A DNA stretch of 8,530 bases. Origin: CAVQNQ01 sp964427655 (GTDB lineage: Bacteria > Acidobacteriota > Terriglobia > Bryobacterales > Bryobacteraceae). Below, in pieces: positions 1 to 5,241 of the stretch. Position 1 is the first letter of the stretch. Each line of letters begins with the position of its first letter. The position numbers and the translations under genes are program-made. Location of the stretch: NCBI GenBank assembly GCA_964427655.1, contig CAYRWE010000218.1, positions 1 through 8,530 of the forward strand. Reading direction: 5' to 3'. A model generated the notes under the pieces. That model saw only the letters and a program-made list of their open reading frames with translations. It did no database searches and was not told the origin of the DNA.

Positions 1-1073
1 ATCCGGCGCTTGCATTCGGCGCCAAATCCCTCTCCGCGGGTATTGCGGTACATATCCGAAAGCGTGTCCGTATGCTCCGAGCGAACCGTATACCGGACGC
101 CATCGTAGCGCGCCAGGTTGGAGCTGGCCTCCGCGGTGGCGATGATGTAATAACATGCGATGGCATGCTCGGTGGCGGGCATGCCGATCTCCCGAATCTC
201 GCATCCGAGGCTCCGGAAAGCCTCCACCCCACGGTGGATCAGGTCGCCGGTTTCGCTCTTCAAGCCCTTTAGATACTCGCGGGGCAGTCCGAGCTTCAAG
301 CCTTTTACGGAGCCACCGAGCAGCGCGGGGTAATCCGGAACCGGGGCGTCGGCGGAGGTCGAATCGGCCGGATCGTGACCCGCCATGACCCGCAGCAGGG
401 TGGCGGCGTCCTTCACCGAGCGGGCGAAGGGGCCGATATGGTCGAGCGAGCTGGCGAACGCCGTCAGCCCATAGCGCGAGACGCGCCCATAAGTGGGCGT
501 CACCCCGACCACGCCGCAAAACGAGGCCGGCTGGCGTATGGAGCCGCCGGTATCGGAGCCCAGCGCCACCACGGCGGTACCCTGGGCCACAGCGGCCGCC
601 GAACCACCGCTCGAACCCCCCGGCACGCGGTCGAGCGCCAACGGGTTGCGCACCGGCCCGAAGGCCGAGTTCTCGGTCGACGATCCCATGGCGAACTCGT
701 CGCAATTGGTCTTGCCGACGATGATGCCGCCGGCCCGTTCGATGCGGATCACCGCCGTGGCATCGTACGGCGGAATGTAGTTGGCCAGCAGCTTCGAGCC
801 GCAGGTGGTTCTGACGCCTTCGGTGACGATCACGTCTTTCACCGCCACGGGTACGCCGGCCAGCGCCCCGGGATCTTCGCCCTGGGCGATTTGCCGGTCC
901 ACGCGTCCGGCCGTCGCCAGCGCCCGCTCGGGCGAGAAATGCAGGTAGGCCCCGGTCTTGGGATTCTCGGATTCGGCGAAGCGCAACGCCTCGGTGGCCA
1001 GCTCGGTGGCGCTGAAGCGTTTCGAGAGCAGGCCCTCCCGCACGCTGTCGATGGTCAGGGATGGAATTTCCAT
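1..1073 (-). CDS. gatA: Asp-tRNA(Asn)/Glu-tRNA(Gln) amidotransferase subunit A (3' end beyond window)
   Basis: GatA is the amidase subunit of GatCAB. It releases ammonia from glutamine, which is used to convert Glu-tRNA(Gln) and/or Asp-tRNA(Asn) to the amidated form in the cytoplasm. The minus-strand frame starts at ATG 1073 (MEIPSLTIDS) and stays open for 357 codons to the window edge, so roughly the last quarter of a usual ~480-residue protein is missing. The amidase signature is clear. GVPVAVKD holds Lys79, GGSSGGSAAA (152-161) holds the cis-Ser position 154, and GSDTGGSIRQPASF holds the nucleophile Ser178. These numbers coincide with the Lys79/Ser154/Ser178 triad I recall for Staphylococcus aureus GatA. 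The end in view (TRGEGFGAE) is also typical. It lies 12 bases after gatC with an AAGG box about 10 bases before the ATG, so the two are probably one operon. GatB is not in the window. Confidence 0.97.
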   Translation of the reverse strand, partial: MEIPSLTIDSVREGLLSKRFSATELATEALRFAESENPKTGAYLHFSPERALATAGRVDRQIAQGEDPGALAGVPVAVKDVIVTEGVRTTCGSKLLANYIPPYDATAVIRIERAGGIIVGKTNCDEFAMGSSTENSAFGPVRNPLALDRVPGGSSGGSAAAVAQGTAVVALGSDTGGSIRQPASFCGVVGVTPTYGRVSRYGLTAFASSLDHIGPFARSVKDAATLLRVMAGHDPADSTSADAPVPDYPALLGGSVKGLKLGLPREYLKGLKSETGDLIHRGVEAFRSLGCEIREIGMPATEHAIACYYIIATAEASSNLARYDGVRYTVRSEHTDTLSDMYRNTRGEGFGAECKRR

Positions 1074-1085
1074 GTCGATGGCGCC

Positions 1086-1385
1086 TTATCGCTCGATGAT
1101 CTTGGGCACTTTGAAATACCCCGCGCCGCTCTGCGGAGCGTTGGCCAGGGCCGCCGCATTGCCCAAGGGCGGAACCGGGACGTCAGCTCGCAGGGTATCC
1201 GTTTCACCGGCCGCGTAGAGCACCTGGGCCATCGGCTGGACGCCTTCGGTATCGACCTCGTTCAAGCTGGCGACATGTTCCAGGATGCCGTCCAGGTCCG
1301 CCTGAAACCGCGCCACCTCCGTATCGGTGAGCTTGAGATTGGCCAGATCGGCCACGTAACGCACTTCCGCTTCCGTAATTTTCAC
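1086..1385 (-). CDS. gatC: Asp-tRNA(Asn)/Glu-tRNA(Gln) amidotransferase subunit C
   Basis: GatC is the small subunit that wraps around the GatA-GatB interface and stabilises the GatCAB complex. The 99-residue product has the usual family length and signatures. An N-terminal helical part contains VADLANLKLTDTEV, followed by LNEVDTEGVQPM (about residues 41-52), then LRADVP and the C-terminal LANAPQ...YFKVPKIIE segment that ends nearly every GatC. The start codon is GTG at 1385, with an AAAGG box 7 bases upstream lying inside the preceding gene. The stop of the preceding DUF721 gene overlaps this start as GTGA (4 bases), a sign of translational coupling. gatA follows after 12 bases. Identity is firm. 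Confidence 0.97.
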   Translation of the reverse strand: MKITEAEVRYVADLANLKLTDTEVARFQADLDGILEHVASLNEVDTEGVQPMAQVLYAAGETDTLRADVPVPPLGNAAALANAPQSGAGYFKVPKIIER

Positions 1386-1786
1386 GCCTGTGCCTTTTTC
1401 CGTGAAGCCTGGTAGATGGCGCGCAGCACCGGATCGGCGATGTCCGCAGCCTCGTCTGCAGCCGCGCCGGCGGGCATGGCCACTGTGGCGCGCTGCGGTT
1501 CGCGCCGCCGCGGAACCACGCGGAACTCCAGGTCTTCCACCAGCCCCGCGCCGAGATTTTTCTCGAGATTGCGCAGAATGGAACGCGAAAGGCCGTTCAA
1601 CTGGCGCTGCCAGATGCGATCTTCCACTTCGATCACCAGGCGGTTCCGCACCAGGCGCACCGCACGGCTATGCGACGCGATGGTCTTGCCTACCGCGCCA
1701 CGCCACGCCGCGCACACCACATCCTCGGCGGAAAAGGTGTCGGCGGGCAATCGTAATCCGCGGATGACCTTGCTGGCGCGTTCCAT
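1382..1786 (-). CDS. DUF721 family protein, DciA-like (putative replicative helicase loader)
   Basis: The product has 134 residues from ATG 1786 (MERASKVIRGL). It matches the DUF721/DciA pattern: an N-terminal helix, then W-R-x-x-V-G-x-x-I-x-x-H-S-x-x-x-x-L (about residues 27-45), then RLVIEVEDRIWQRQL and SILRNLEKNLG, closing with LEFRV. After that comes a low-complexity Arg/Ala-rich tail to KKAQA. DciA is the ancestral DnaB helicase-loading factor in many bacteria, while DUF721 members in general are poorly characterised, so the function is inferred from family. A TTG at 1837 would add 17 residues (GRRRPAPHDK...). I prefer ATG 1786 because family similarity begins there and an extended -10 box lies just upstream, though neither start has a good Shine-Dalgarno. 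The last 4 bases overlap gatC, suggesting co-transcription of dciA, gatC and gatA. Confidence 0.82.
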   Translation of the reverse strand: MERASKVIRGLRLPADTFSAEDVVCAAWRGAVGKTIASHSRAVRLVRNRLVIEVEDRIWQRQLNGLSRSILRNLEKNLGAGLVEDLEFRVVPRRREPQRATVAMPAGAAADEAADIADPVLRAIYQASRKKAQA

Positions 1787-1802
1787 GTGAGCCGGTGCGA
1801 GT

Positions 1803-1811
1803 ATTTTATCA
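1803..1811 (-). promoter_or_regulatory. Possible extended -10 promoter for the dciA-like/gatC/gatA operon
   Basis: Read on the minus strand, TGATAAAAT matches the extended -10 form TGnTATAAT with one mismatch, in otherwise very GC-rich DNA. A transcript would start near 1796, giving a leader of only about 10 bases before ATG 1786. That would explain the absence of a Shine-Dalgarno. No good -35 hexamer is visible at 16-18 bases. Transcription from the ppk2 side may also run through. Confidence 0.35.
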
Positions 1812-1837
1812 TGCGGGGCCGGCCGCCGACGTCCCAA

Positions 1838-1862
1838 CTCGCTACCCGCCGCAGCTCGCTAC
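1838..1862. repeat. 8-bp direct repeat at the ppk2 stop codon
   Basis: CTCGCTAC occurs at 1838-1845 and again at 1855-1862, 17 bases apart. The second copy contains the TAG stop of ppk2 (plus-strand CTA at 1859-1861). It may be a small tandem slip. It has no evident function. Confidence 0.4.
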
Positions 1863-2823
1863 TCGAACTTGATGCCGGCCAGGTCCGCGGTGGGCTTGGG
1901 GAACTGCAGGTCCATGCTCTCGAGGGTGTGCCGCACGATCTCCGCGACGGCCAGGTTGCGGAACCACTTGTGATTGGCCGGAATCACGTACCAGGGCGCC
2001 AAGTCCGTGCTGCACTTGCGCAGCATATCCTGGTAGGCCTCGATATACTGATCCCAGTATTCGCGCTCCTTGATATCGGCCTCGGAGAACTTCCAGTTTT
2101 TGGTTGGATCGTCGAGCCGCTCGCGGAAGCGTTTAGCCTGCTCCTCCTTGCTGATATACAGCAGGAACTTGACGATGCGCACGCGGTTCTCGCTGAGCAT
2201 GCGCTCGAAATCGTTGATCTGCTGATAGCGCTTCGACCACACCGGTTTGGGCACCAGCGCGTGCACGCGCACCACCAGCACATCCTCATAATGCGAGCGA
2301 TTGAAGATCCCGATGCTGCCGAATTCGGGGACCGCCTTGTGCACGCGCCACAGATAGTCGTGGCGCTTCTCGGCGCCCTCCGGCACCTTGAAGGGCATGA
2401 CGGTGACGCCTTGCGGATTCAGCCCGCTCATGACGTGCCGTATGGTGCCATCCTTGCNNNNNNNNNNNNNNNNNNNNNNNNNNNNNNNNNNNNNNNNNNN
2501 NNNNNNNNNNNNNNNNNNNNNNNNNNNNNNNNNNNNNNNNNNNNNNNNNNNNNNNNNGTGACGCCTTGCGGATTCAGCCCGCTCATGACGTGCCGTATGG
2601 TGCCATCCTTGCCGCCGGCGTCGATGCCCTGCAAGACCACCAGCAGCGCCTGCTTAGCATCCGCGTAGAGCATGTATTGCAGGACGGAGAGCCGTTCCAG
2701 GTTCTTGGCCAACCGGTCGGCCGCCTTCGGCTTCTCCACGCCGTGGGTATTTTCGGGATCGATCTGCGCCAGCTTGAACTTGGAGCCGGGAGCTACAACG
2801 AGTTCGCGCACGAGGTGTTTCAT
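1859..2823 (-). CDS. ppk2: Polyphosphate:nucleotide phosphotransferase, PPK2 family (interrupted by assembly gap)
   Basis: PPK2 enzymes transfer phosphate from inorganic polyphosphate to nucleoside mono- or diphosphates in the cytoplasm. The frame from ATG 2823 (MKHLVRELVV) is open for 88 codons to the N-run at 2458-2557, and the remainder resumes in another frame and ends at TAG 1859. Merging the identical 55-base flanks gives one frame of 810 bases, or 269 residues, close to class III PPK2 length (about 270). In the merged protein, Walker A is GIDAGGKDG (66-74). The Walker B region is FNRSHYEDVLV (122-132, Asp129). The lid with RFRERLDDPTKNWKFS spans about 180-195, and WYVIPANHKWFRN (226-238) is a strong family signature. 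Resemblance to the Deinococcus-type enzyme suggests class III (AMP and ADP), but the class is inference. AAGGAG lies 4 bases before the start. The apparent break is an assembly effect. Confidence 0.93.
2403..2457. repeat. 55-bp exact repeat, copy left of the N-run
   Basis: These 55 bases abut the N-run and are identical to 2558-2612. They encode the stretch of PPK2 around residues 71-88, just after the Walker A lysine. The repeat begins GTGACGCCTTGC and ends CCATCCTTGC. It is best read as the same genomic bases present at the ends of two contigs that were never merged. Confidence 0.97.
2458..2557. other. Assembly gap of exactly 100 N
   Basis: A run of 100 undefined bases, the usual placeholder length for a scaffold gap of unknown size. 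Both ends abut the same 55-base sequence, so the true gap size is probably minus 55, that is, an unmerged overlap. Confidence 0.98.
2558..2612. repeat. 55-bp exact repeat, copy right of the N-run
   Basis: Identical base for base to 2403-2457 and directly adjoining the N-run. Dropping this copy or the other, together with the 100 N (155 bases in total, which is not a multiple of 3), brings the two halves of ppk2 into a single frame. Confidence 0.97.
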
Positions 2824-2827
2824 ACCG

Positions 2828-2833
2828 CTCCTT
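2828..2833 (-). promoter_or_regulatory. Ribosome-binding site of ppk2
   Basis: On the minus strand AAGGAG is followed by CGGT and then ATG 2823. The near-perfect Shine-Dalgarno fixes the start of ppk2, though the 4-base spacing is on the short side. Confidence 0.8.
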
Positions 2834-2920
2834 GAGAGAAGGCTGTCCGAAAGCCTCAGACCATCATAAGATAAGCGCGATGGCGGGTTTGGGGCCTGCG
2901 CCGACTCCAGGAACTTGTTG

Positions 2921-2950
2921 AAACACCGCCGCGGTCCGGCCGCAGCGGCT
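2921..2950 (-). terminator. Candidate hairpin terminator after pstS
   Basis: On the minus strand, 12 bases beyond the pstS stop, CCGCTGCGG pairs with CCGCGGCGG (2926-2948) as a 9-bp stem with one G-U pair and a 5-base loop. It is followed by TGTTTC. The stem is strong but the T tract is poor, so termination may be partial or the hairpin may mainly protect the pstS mRNA 3' end. Confidence 0.5.
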
Positions 2951-2960
2951 GAAGACCTGC

Positions 2961-3977
2961 TTACTTGACGAGCGCGACCTGCTTCAATTCCTTCGCTACT
3001 ACCTCTTTCGGCAGCGAAGCGTAGCCCAGACTCGCGGCTTCCTTCTGCCCTTCCGTCAGCATCCAGTGGAGGAAGTCGGTGATGGCCTTACGCTTTCCCG
3101 CGTCCGGAATCTGGCTGGGAATGAGGAGGTAGGTGAACGTGGAAATGGGGTACGAGGCTTTGCCGGGTGCGTTCACGATGGAGACGCGAAAGTCAGACGG
3201 CATGCCCTTGGCCGCGCCCGCTCCGGCCGCGGTTACGGCAGCCGGGTCGGCGTTGACGAACGCCCCGGTGGCGTTCTTCAGAGCGGCATAAGCAATCTTG
3301 TTCTCGGTGGCATAAATGAGTTCCACGTAGCCGATGGAGTTGGGCGTGCCTTTGACCATTTCGGCAACTCCGTCGCTGCCCTCCTTGCCGGTGCCAGCGG
3401 GCCACGTCGGCGCAGTTGCCGCGCCCACCGCGCTCTTCCAATCCGCGCTCACCAGGGAAAGATAGTCGGTGAAGACGAAAGTCGTGCCGCTGCCGTCAGA
3501 GCGGTGTACCACCGCGATTTCGTCGGAAGGGAGGCTGACGCCCGGGTTGTCCTGGACGATCGCGGGATCGTTCCATTTGCCGATCTTCCCCAGGAAGATG
3601 CCAGCCAGCGTGTCGGCGGAGATGTGTAGTTGGCGGCTGACGCCAGGAAGGTTATAAATGATCGCCACGCCGCCGAGAACAGTCGGGAAATGCAGGGGCT
3701 TCACTTTCATCTCCCGTATCTGCGCGTCGGTCAGAGGCACGTCCGAAGCCGCGAAGTCCACCTTGCCGGCCAGCAGTTGCTGGATCCCGGCGCCGGAGCC
3801 GACCGACTGATAGTCGATCTCTGCGCCAGTCTTCTTGAATTCGTTGAACCATTGGGAATAGATGGCGTTGGGAAATGTCGCCCCAGCCGCGTTGATGGAT
3901 ACGGATTGCCCGATCGCAACCCCCGCAAACCAAAGGCCTGCAAACACAGTCAAGGCCAGAGTCTGGCTCTTTTTCAT
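2961..3977 (-). CDS. pstS: Phosphate ABC transporter periplasmic phosphate-binding protein
   Basis: PstS captures inorganic phosphate outside the inner membrane and delivers it to the PstCAB transporter. The 338-residue product has a signal peptide (MKKSQ, then a hydrophobic run to about residue 23, AGVAIG/QS; no lipobox). Phosphate-contacting motifs are intact: AGATFP (Thr34, Phe35), SVGSGAG (Ser61), ASDVPL (Asp79) and HRSDGSGTT (Arg159, Ser163, Gly164, Thr165). They correspond to Thr10, Phe11, Ser38, Asp56, Arg135 and Ser139-Thr141 of mature E. coli PstS, so phosphate and not another anion is likely. The start is ATG 3977 with only a weak AAGAAG box. No pstC, pstA, pstB, phoU or phoB is adjacent. 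Downstream is ppk2 and upstream is a divergent intergenic region with a PHO-box-like repeat, so phosphate regulation is plausible. Confidence 0.96.
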   Translation of the reverse strand: MKKSQTLALTVFAGLWFAGVAIGQSVSINAAGATFPNAIYSQWFNEFKKTGAEIDYQSVGSGAGIQQLLAGKVDFAASDVPLTDAQIREMKVKPLHFPTVLGGVAIIYNLPGVSRQLHISADTLAGIFLGKIGKWNDPAIVQDNPGVSLPSDEIAVVHRSDGSGTTFVFTDYLSLVSADWKSAVGAATAPTWPAGTGKEGSDGVAEMVKGTPNSIGYVELIYATENKIAYAALKNATGAFVNADPAAVTAAGAGAAKGMPSDFRVSIVNAPGKASYPISTFTYLLIPSQIPDAGKRKAITDFLHWMLTEGQKEAASLGYASLPKEVVAKELKQVALVK

Positions 3978-4005
3978 TCGGCTTCTTTACCTTTCTCCAA
4001 GCTCT

Positions 4006-4019
4006 CACATGAACATGTG
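4006..4019. repeat. 14-bp inverted repeat upstream of pstS
   Basis: CACATG, AA, CATGTG: two perfect 6-base arms around a 2-base centre, 28 bases before the pstS start. It would lie in the pstS leader if transcription starts near 4058. It could be an operator, since a 2-base loop is too tight for a full RNA hairpin. Confidence 0.55.
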
Positions 4020-4064
4020 CGAACCCATACGCACAAGCGCGTGGCGAGGCTTGAAACAAACGCG

Positions 4065-4070
4065 AGTATA
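4065..4070 (-). promoter_or_regulatory. Possible -10 box of pstS
   Basis: TATACT on the minus strand differs from TATAAT at one position and would start transcription near 4058, about 80 bases before the pstS ATG. No -35 consensus is seen at 17 bases (TCGTTT), as expected for an activator-dependent promoter of the PhoB kind. This is a weak, motif-only call. Confidence 0.3.
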
Positions 4071-4166
4071 TTCGGCACCCGGTTAACAAACGATGAAAAC
4101 CAGCCGGCCAGAGCGATATTCCGCACAACTCGTCAGCCGCCCGAAACCGTGAATACGGGCTGTCGA

Positions 4167-4213
4167 GATTCAAGCTAGCCTTGGCTTCGCTGATCATCAG
4201 CTTACTTTGAATC
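4167..4213. repeat. Compound inverted repeat with two nested hairpins
   Basis: The outer arms GATTCAA (4167-4173) and TTGAATC (4207-4213) are perfect complements, and G4174/C4205 adds a pair past a one-base bulge. Inside lie AGCC-TT-GGCT (4177-4186) and GCTGAT-C-ATCAGC (4189-4201, perfect 6-base arms). The layout resembles a three-way junction or cruciform. Both inner loops are very short, which favours a cluster of protein-binding palindromes over an RNA fold. Confidence 0.55.
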
Positions 4214-4240
4214 AATAGTTTGCAGATATCGTGGTGGGTT

Positions 4241-4262
4241 CCGTCACGATTCCTTAACAATT
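4241..4262 (+). promoter_or_regulatory. PHO-box-like tandem 11-mer
   Basis: Two adjacent 11-mers, CCGTCACGATT (4241-4251) and CCTTAACAATT (4252-4262), agree at 8 of 11 positions. The first resembles the E. coli PhoB unit CTGTCA(T/C) followed by four AT-rich bases, and the second is more diverged. The site lies between pstS and the divergent gene, just before a TTGACA box. It is a motif-level call only, and other two-component regulators also use tandem repeats. Confidence 0.3.
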
Positions 4263-4277
4263 CTATTTGACAAATAG
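4263..4277. promoter_or_regulatory. 15-bp perfect palindrome, possible operator
   Basis: CTATTTG, A, CAAATAG: perfect 7-base arms around one base. The TTGACA hexamer of the plus-strand promoter candidate (4267-4272) lies inside it, so a bound dimeric regulator would cover the -35 region. Confidence 0.5.
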
Positions 4278-4296
4278 GAGCGAATTTATCCATACT
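4267..4296 (+). promoter_or_regulatory. Candidate promoter for the plus-strand genes
   Basis: A perfect -35 TTGACA (4267-4272), an 18-base spacer and CATACT (4291-4296, 4 of 6 to TATAAT) would start transcription near 4303. This would leave a leader of about 200 bases before the ATG at 4503, containing several hairpins. The -10 match is mediocre. Confidence 0.35.
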
Positions 4297-4302
4297 CAGG
4301 TC

Positions 4303-4410
4303 CAAAGCTGCTGGTGCTCCAGCCCTTCAGGAGGGGGCCGGGAGTGCTCGAAGGGGCGTTCTGAGTTAGAACACCGTCATTAGCCTCCTGTAAAAACCTG
4401 ATATCAGAAA
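4303..4410 (+). ncRNA. Candidate structured mRNA leader (unassigned)
   Basis: Successive complementary segments are visible. GCTGG/CCAGC (4310-4323) has a 4-base loop. CCCTTC/GAAGGG pairs 4323-4328 with 4350-4355, and GTTCT/AGAAC spans 4358-4372. The palindrome CTGATATCAG lies at 4398-4407. A longer-range alternative, CAGGAGG (4328-4334) with CCTCCTG (4384-4390), would compete with the second hairpin, the kind of mutually exclusive pairing seen in regulatory leaders. I do not recognise any known riboswitch class and see no T tract for a terminator. Short stems arise by chance in GC-rich DNA, so confidence is low. Confidence 0.25.
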
Positions 4411-4485
4411 CTTGCGACGGCTAGTTAGCGGGTGCGTGTATGCGCTCGCTTCGGTCGCCGGGGCATGGGTGTCTCGTAGGGACAA

Positions 4486-4492
4486 AGAGGGG
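4486..4492 (+). promoter_or_regulatory. Ribosome-binding site selecting ATG 4503
   Basis: AGAGGGG lies 10 bases before ATG 4503. It supports this start over the in-frame ATG at 4440, which would place 21 polar residues ahead of the signal peptide. Confidence 0.65.
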
Positions 4493-4502
4493 ACTTATCA
4501 CG

Positions 4503-5222
4503 ATGAAAAGACTATCGCTTACGATCGCAGCGGCGGTGCTGGCTCTTCCATTAGGTGCACAGGTCGCGCCAACTCGCACAACGGTTCCAGATTTGGTTGA
4601 ACTCCAGCCCTTCATGCACGTCGCGTACATTCCGGTGGGCGCGGATCTTTCTACGGTCAAATTCGAAAGCGTCAAGGCTGTCAAGGTCGCGACTAAGACG
4701 TCCTCGATAACATCCGCGAGTTACTGCGACCAAGGCTACCGCGAGCCGGGCGGATCGATATTCTGTCCCTCCGTGCAGGACGAATACCTGGTGCCCGCCT
4801 ATCAAGTCACCTATTCGTATCGGGCTCCGGCGATGGGTTCCGACGAATCTGGAAACACGCGTTTCACCTTTAGCGTGAATATGCGCCCGGAAGACTTGGA
4901 CCCGGCGGTGCTCCAGACAGTATCCACAGGGAAGATCAACCGCGTGGCCGCCGCCGAAGATTTCAAGATCACCACTTCTCGAGGCTTCGATCAACGGGTG
5001 GTCATCGACGACCAGAAATCGACCTTTTGCGACGGCAGGTATACGGATGGCGGGTGGGTTCACCTCTATGTAAGATGCGAAGACACGGTGGCCTACAAGA
5101 CGGTTGCGGTGCCGTCCGATTACATCACAGTGAAGGTCGATCCTGTCTCATCCCCGGCAGCCGTCGCCGCCCTGGAGCCGATCCAGCCAAAGGCGGCTCG
5201 GGCGACGCGCTCAGGCGACTAA
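4503..5222 (+). CDS. Secreted protein of unknown function with two paired-cysteine motifs
   Basis: I do not recognise this 239-residue protein. It begins with a clear signal peptide (MKRLSLTIAAAVLALPLGAQ, probable cleavage near residue 20), so it is exported. There is no other membrane segment. The mature part is rich in beta-prone, Thr/Val/Tyr-containing stretches and has just four cysteines, 75, 88, 176 and 192. They sit in two similar motifs: Y-C-D-Q-G-Y-x3-G-G-x3-C (74-88) and F-C-D-G-R-Y-x2-G-G-x7-C (175-192). Both are followed by E or D, Y and V-rich strands. This suggests a duplicated fold, each half with one disulfide. The C-terminal tail (213-239) is Ala/Pro-rich and probably disordered. 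The gene diverges from pstS, has a long leader, and precedes the cytochrome gene by 103 bases. No function is assigned. Confidence 0.85.
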   Translation: MKRLSLTIAAAVLALPLGAQVAPTRTTVPDLVELQPFMHVAYIPVGADLSTVKFESVKAVKVATKTSSITSASYCDQGYREPGGSIFCPSVQDEYLVPAYQVTYSYRAPAMGSDESGNTRFTFSVNMRPEDLDPAVLQTVSTGKINRVAAAEDFKITTSRGFDQRVVIDDQKSTFCDGRYTDGGWVHLYVRCEDTVAYKTVAVPSDYITVKVDPVSSPAAVAALEPIQPKAARATRSGD

Positions 5223-5241
5223 TCTCTAAACGACCGACCGT

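Larger units (their letters stand above)
3978..4502. other. Divergent intergenic region between pstS and the secreted-protein gene
   Basis: These 525 bases hold no convincing gene. The frames that cross them either overlap pstS out of frame or lack family features and ribosome-binding sites. The region is visibly more AT-rich in parts than the genes around it and contains many inverted repeats. They are 4006-4019, 4139-4160 (GCCCG/CGGGC), 4167-4213, 4228-4250 (ATCGTG/CACGAT), 4263-4277, 4310-4323, 4323-4355, 4358-4372 and 4398-4407. Candidate promoters for both directions and a PHO-box-like tandem repeat are listed separately. The sequence TTAACAA occurs twice, at 4083-4089 and 4254-4260. Confidence 0.75.

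Noticed and set aside
375..1415. Plus-strand open frame of 346 codons across gatA and gatC
   Set aside because: It is antisense to two firmly identified genes, has an Arg/His/Gly-rich composition with no motif, and no ribosome-binding site stands out.
2403..2612. A real 55-bp tandem duplication or mobile-element target repeat
   Set aside because: The copies abut a placeholder N-run exactly, match perfectly, and removing one restores the reading frame. No element ends or long target duplication of this kind are present.
1787..2668. Plus-strand open frame of 293 codons spanning the N-run
   Set aside because: It is antisense to ppk2 and only reaches this length by reading through the 100 N.
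1859..2823. A frameshifted ppk2 pseudogene or a two-gene split
   Set aside because: The frame change is fully explained by the unmerged 55-base overlap and the 100 N. The merged protein keeps all PPK2 motifs and normal length.
3652..4305. Minus-strand frame of 217 codons overlapping the pstS start and the intergenic region
   Set aside because: More than half of it is pstS read out of frame, and the product has no recognisable domain and mixed Arg/Cys-rich composition.
4440..4502. N-terminal extension of the secreted protein from ATG 4440
   Set aside because: The 21 added residues are polar and precede a perfect signal peptide. The ribosome-binding site AGAGGGG is placed for ATG 4503.
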